Source: Verrucomicrobiota bacterium | GTDB lineage: Bacteria; Verrucomicrobiota; Kiritimatiellia; UBA8416; JAIOPI01 | NCBI GenBank assembly: GCA_027620105.1 | Contig: JAQCIA010000061.1 | Location: 1-9,250 of the forward strand | DNA length: 9,250 nt | Direction: 5' to 3' | In this document: one piece after another, positions 6,768 to 9,250 of the stretch | Layout of the letters: each line of letters begins with the position of its first letter | How positions within the stretch are numbered: the first letter of the stretch is position 1 | Made by a program: the position numbers and the translations under genes | Notes under the pieces: model-generated | Seen by the model: the letters and a program-made list of their open reading frames with translations, nothing else | Told to the model about the DNA's origin: nothing | Database searches by the model: none

Positions 6768-7367
6768 ATGCCCATGTCGCTGGCGGTGCTGCTGATCGTA
6801 CTGGTCCTGCTGCCCCTCGTGGCGGTGGTGTTCTTTTTCAATCGGCTCGTGTTGCATCGCAACCGGGTGAACGAAGCGTGGAGTGGCGTGGACGTGCAAC
6901 TGAAACGTCGGCACGATTTGATCCCGCAGCTAGTCGCTGTGGTCAAGGGGTATGCCGCGCATGAGCAGCAAGTTCTGGATGAGGTGACCCGCGTGCGGAC
7001 GGAAGGGGCGGCCGCCAACACGGTCGCCACTTCCGAGAGCAGCGCCCAGCACTTGTCCCAAAGCCTGCGCCCCCTGCTGGCGCTGGCCGAGGCCTATCCG
7101 GAGTTGAAAGCGAATCAGACCTTTGGTGATTTGCACACGCAACTCGTTGCTGTGGAGGATGCGCTGCAGATGTCCCGCCGCTACTACAACGGTACGGTGC
7201 GGGACTTCAACAACGTCGTGGAGATGTTCCCGGGCAATCTCGTGGCCGGGCCCTTCGGATTTCAGGTGCGCCCCTTCTTTGAAATCGAAACAGCCACGGA
7301 GCGCCTGGCGCCACAGGTGGCACTGTCCGAGTCAGGCGCGGGCAACAATTCATCGGAGCAGAGATGA
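6768..7367 (+). CDS. lemA: LemA family membrane-anchored protein
   Basis: The 199-residue product has one N-terminal transmembrane helix (about 4-24) followed by a mostly helical soluble domain. The LemA signature is nearly complete: NRVNEAWSGVDVQLKRRHDL at 32-51, IPQLVAVVKGYAAHE at 52-66, YPELKANQTF at 110-119, RRYYNGTVRDFNNVVEMFPG at 137-156, and GFQVRPFFEI near the C-terminus. LemA proteins have no settled biochemical function. They often sit beside genes for DUF2207 or TPM-domain (YgcG-like) membrane proteins, as here. ATG 6768 was chosen for its AAAGGA site; GTG 6762 with GGAGGT is an equally good alternative. The gene lies 11 bases after menD, and its stop overlaps the start of the DUF2207 gene (ATGA), so the three genes are probably on one transcript. 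The short serine- and asparagine-containing tail is not conserved in the family. Confidence 0.92.
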   Translation: MPMSLAVLLIVLVLLPLVAVVFFFNRLVLHRNRVNEAWSGVDVQLKRRHDLIPQLVAVVKGYAAHEQQVLDEVTRVRTEGAAANTVATSESSAQHLSQSLRPLLALAEAYPELKANQTFGDLHTQLVAVEDALQMSRRYYNGTVRDFNNVVEMFPGNLVAGPFGFQVRPFFEIETATERLAPQVALSESGAGNNSSEQR

Positions 7368-9250
7368 GGCGCATTCTCGGTTTCGGGCTGCTGGTCGGCT
7401 TCTTGGGGGTGGGCAGTTTCGCGCGGGCGGATGAGCGCATTGTCGAATTCCGCAGTGACATCCATGTGCACGCGGACAGCACGATGACGGTGACAGAGCG
7501 CATCACCGTCCAAGCCGAGAACAAGCAGATCAACCGCGGCATTTTTCGGGATTTCCCAACCCGCTATCGCGACCGCTACGGGAATCACCTCTCGGTCGGG
7601 TTTACGGTGAAGGATGTGCGGCGCGACGGGCAACCGGAGAACTACCGCGTCGAGAATCTATCCAACGGGCGACGCGTGCGGATCGGGCGCAAAGAGGTGC
7701 TGTTGTCGCCGGGTGTCTATACGTACGCGATCACATACGACACGAGTCGGCAGCTCGGTTTCTTCGAGAAGCATGACGAGCTCTACTGGAATGTGACCGG
7801 CACGGACTGGGCGTTTCCGATTGATACCGCGATTGCCGTGGTGACACTGCCGGCTGGCATTGCTGCCAACGCGATCCAGGTCGAGGGCTACACGGGACCG
7901 CAGGGGGCCAAGGGCGCGGATTTGCAAGCGGAGGTCGATGCGCAGGGGCGGGCACAGTTCGTGACGACGCGCCCGCTGGGCGAGCATGAGGGGCTGACCA
8001 TTGTGGCGATGTGGCCGAAGGGGTTTGTCACGCAGCCGTCGCGCGGGGAGCGCGCGGAGTCCATTGTGCGGGACAACCCGACGCTGCGGTCTGCCCTGAT
8101 CGGGTTTGGCCTGCTGCTCGGCTACTACATGATCAGCTGGTTCGCCGTGGGGCGCGATCCTGCGCGTGGCACGATCATTCCGAGATTCCTGCCACCGCAA
8201 GGTCTTTCGCCCGCGGCCGCGCGCTTCGTGATGCGCATGAAGTTTGACAACCACTGCTTCACGGCGGCCCTGATCAATCTCGCGGTGCGGCGCTGGGTGG
8301 ATTTGCGCGAAACGAAAGGGGTGTACACGGTGTCGCGCGTCAAGGGGACGGGCGGCACGCTGTCCCCCGGCGAGGGCAAGGTCTTTGCGGCGCTGCTCGG
8401 GGCCCGCGAATCTCTGGCGCTCAAGCAGACGCATCACGCCACGATTGCCGCGGCGGTGGACGCCCTGCGGGTCTCACTGAAGGCCGAACACGCGAAGCAG
8501 AATTTTCGCACGAACGGCAAGTATCTGGCCGGGGGGATTGTGATCGCGGTGCTGACTTTGCTGGCTATCCTTGCGGATGCGCCCGAGGCCGGGTTTCTCG
8601 GTCTCTGGCTGTCGATGTGGTCTATTGGTGTCGTCGTGCTGCTGCGCGGTGCGGTGACGCAGTGGCGTGCGGTCCTGCACGGCCCGTCGCGGATCACGGG
8701 CACCATCGGGGCCTTGTTTTTCACTCTGTTCATGTTGCCCTTCCTGGCCGCCGAGGTCTTTGTCACCTACATGTTTGCCATGCAGACCTCGCTGGTTACT
8801 GCGCTCGTGCTGATTCTGATGGTGGTCGCGATCTGGATTTTTCATCAGCTGCTGAAAGCGCGCACAAGGGTGGGTCGCGTGCTGATGGATGAGGTTGAAG
8901 GTTTCAGGCGCTATCTGTCCGTCGCCGAGGAAGACCGCCTGGCGTCCCTGCATCCACCGGAAAAGACGCCAGAACTGTTTGAAGCGTATCTGCCCTACGC
9001 CCTTGCCCTCGGCGTGGAACAGCAGTGGGCGGAAAAGTTTTCCGCGGTGCTGGAGGCGGCGGGCAAGCAGGCCGACGATGGCGGGTATCAGCCGGTCTGG
9101 TATCACACGAGTTCGCACCGCGGCCTGGGGCCTGCGCTGCTGGCGGGTGCGGTGGGCGGCGCGCTGGCATCGGCCGTGGCATCATCGTCGACGGCACCCG
9201 GTTCCAGTTCGGGGGGCGGTGGTGGCGGTTCGTCCGGCGGCGGCGGTGTT
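7364..9250 (+). CDS. DUF2207 membrane protein, 3' end cut by the window
   Basis: The frame is open from ATG 7364 to the last base (629 codons, no stop). Residues 1-22 (MRRILGFGLL through SFARA) form a signal peptide with likely cleavage after ARA. An exported beta-rich domain follows (about 24-235), with ITVQAENKQINRGIFRDFPT, ITYDTSRQLGFFEKHDELYW and NVTGTDWAFPIDTAIAVVTLP, the hallmarks of DUF2207. A first transmembrane helix lies at about 244-262. Next come a cytosolic domain (FLPPQGLSPAAARFVMRM, then NLAVRRWVDLRE), helices near 387-404, 409-427, 448-470 and 477-497, and a second cytosolic part with LFEAYLPYALALGVEQQWAE. The end is Ser/Gly-rich (about 613-629), as in relatives that finish with a glycine run. 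Probably only a few residues are missing. GGAG lies five bases before the start, which overlaps the lemA stop. The function of the family is unknown; pairing with LemA suggests a shared envelope role. Confidence 0.9.
   Translation, partial: MRRILGFGLLVGFLGVGSFARADERIVEFRSDIHVHADSTMTVTERITVQAENKQINRGIFRDFPTRYRDRYGNHLSVGFTVKDVRRDGQPENYRVENLSNGRRVRIGRKEVLLSPGVYTYAITYDTSRQLGFFEKHDELYWNVTGTDWAFPIDTAIAVVTLPAGIAANAIQVEGYTGPQGAKGADLQAEVDAQGRAQFVTTRPLGEHEGLTIVAMWPKGFVTQPSRGERAESIVRDNPTLRSALIGFGLLLGYYMISWFAVGRDPARGTIIPRFLPPQGLSPAAARFVMRMKFDNHCFTAALINLAVRRWVDLRETKGVYTVSRVKGTGGTLSPGEGKVFAALLGARESLALKQTHHATIAAAVDALRVSLKAEHAKQNFRTNGKYLAGGIVIAVLTLLAILADAPEAGFLGLWLSMWSIGVVVLLRGAVTQWRAVLHGPSRITGTIGALFFTLFMLPFLAAEVFVTYMFAMQTSLVTALVLILMVVAIWIFHQLLKARTRVGRVLMDEVEGFRRYLSVAEEDRLASLHPPEKTPELFEAYLPYALALGVEQQWAEKFSAVLEAAGKQADDGGYQPVWYHTSSHRGLGPALLAGAVGGALASAVASSSTAPGSSSGGGGGGSSGGGGV

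Noticed and set aside
1..9250. Search for tRNA or rRNA genes, CRISPR arrays, insertion sequences, defence genes or phage genes
   Set aside because: No repeat arrays, terminal inverted repeats, transposase motifs or RNA-gene-like structures were seen by eye. Covariance-model and HMM searches would be needed to exclude small elements.

Overview
The window is GC-rich DNA from a bacterium, with mostly G or C at third codon positions. Almost all of it is coding, and every intact gene lies on the + strand. A menaquinone operon fits an organism that respires with menaquinone. The phylum cannot be fixed from sequence reading alone. The UbiE/MenG C-terminus (LTLGVATLYKGD) resembles versions I associate with lineages outside the Proteobacteria, but this is weak evidence.

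Layout. Positions 1-128 hold no gene I can recognise. Positions 129-953 encode a class I SAM-dependent methyltransferase of unknown substrate. After a 40-base gap, positions 994-2556 encode a D-aminoacylase-type metal-dependent amidohydrolase. Positions 2557-2927 contain no intact gene. They hold a minus-strand remnant, about 48 codons long, of a LUD-domain (LutC/YkgG-like) protein, followed by a possible promoter for the next operon.

Positions 2928-6756 encode ubiE/menG, menF and menD, joined by two 4-base ATGA stop/start overlaps. MenF converts chorismate to isochorismate, MenD adds the succinyl semialdehyde unit from 2-oxoglutarate to give SEPHCHC, and UbiE/MenG performs the final C-methylation of demethylmenaquinone. 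The genes for the middle steps (menH, menC, menE, menB, menA) are not in the window. Eleven bases after menD come lemA and, again through an ATGA overlap, a DUF2207 membrane protein. The DUF2207 gene is open to the right edge and is probably only a few residues from its end. LemA and DUF2207 proteins are a recurrent pair of membrane proteins without a settled function. Here they look co-transcribed with the menaquinone genes.

I see no CRISPR array, RNA gene, insertion sequence, defence system or prophage signature. The most informative non-obvious item is the truncated LUD-domain remnant between the two gene blocks. Nothing here convincingly points to an undescribed system. The best open questions are the LemA/DUF2207 pair downstream of menD and the substrates of the first two genes.
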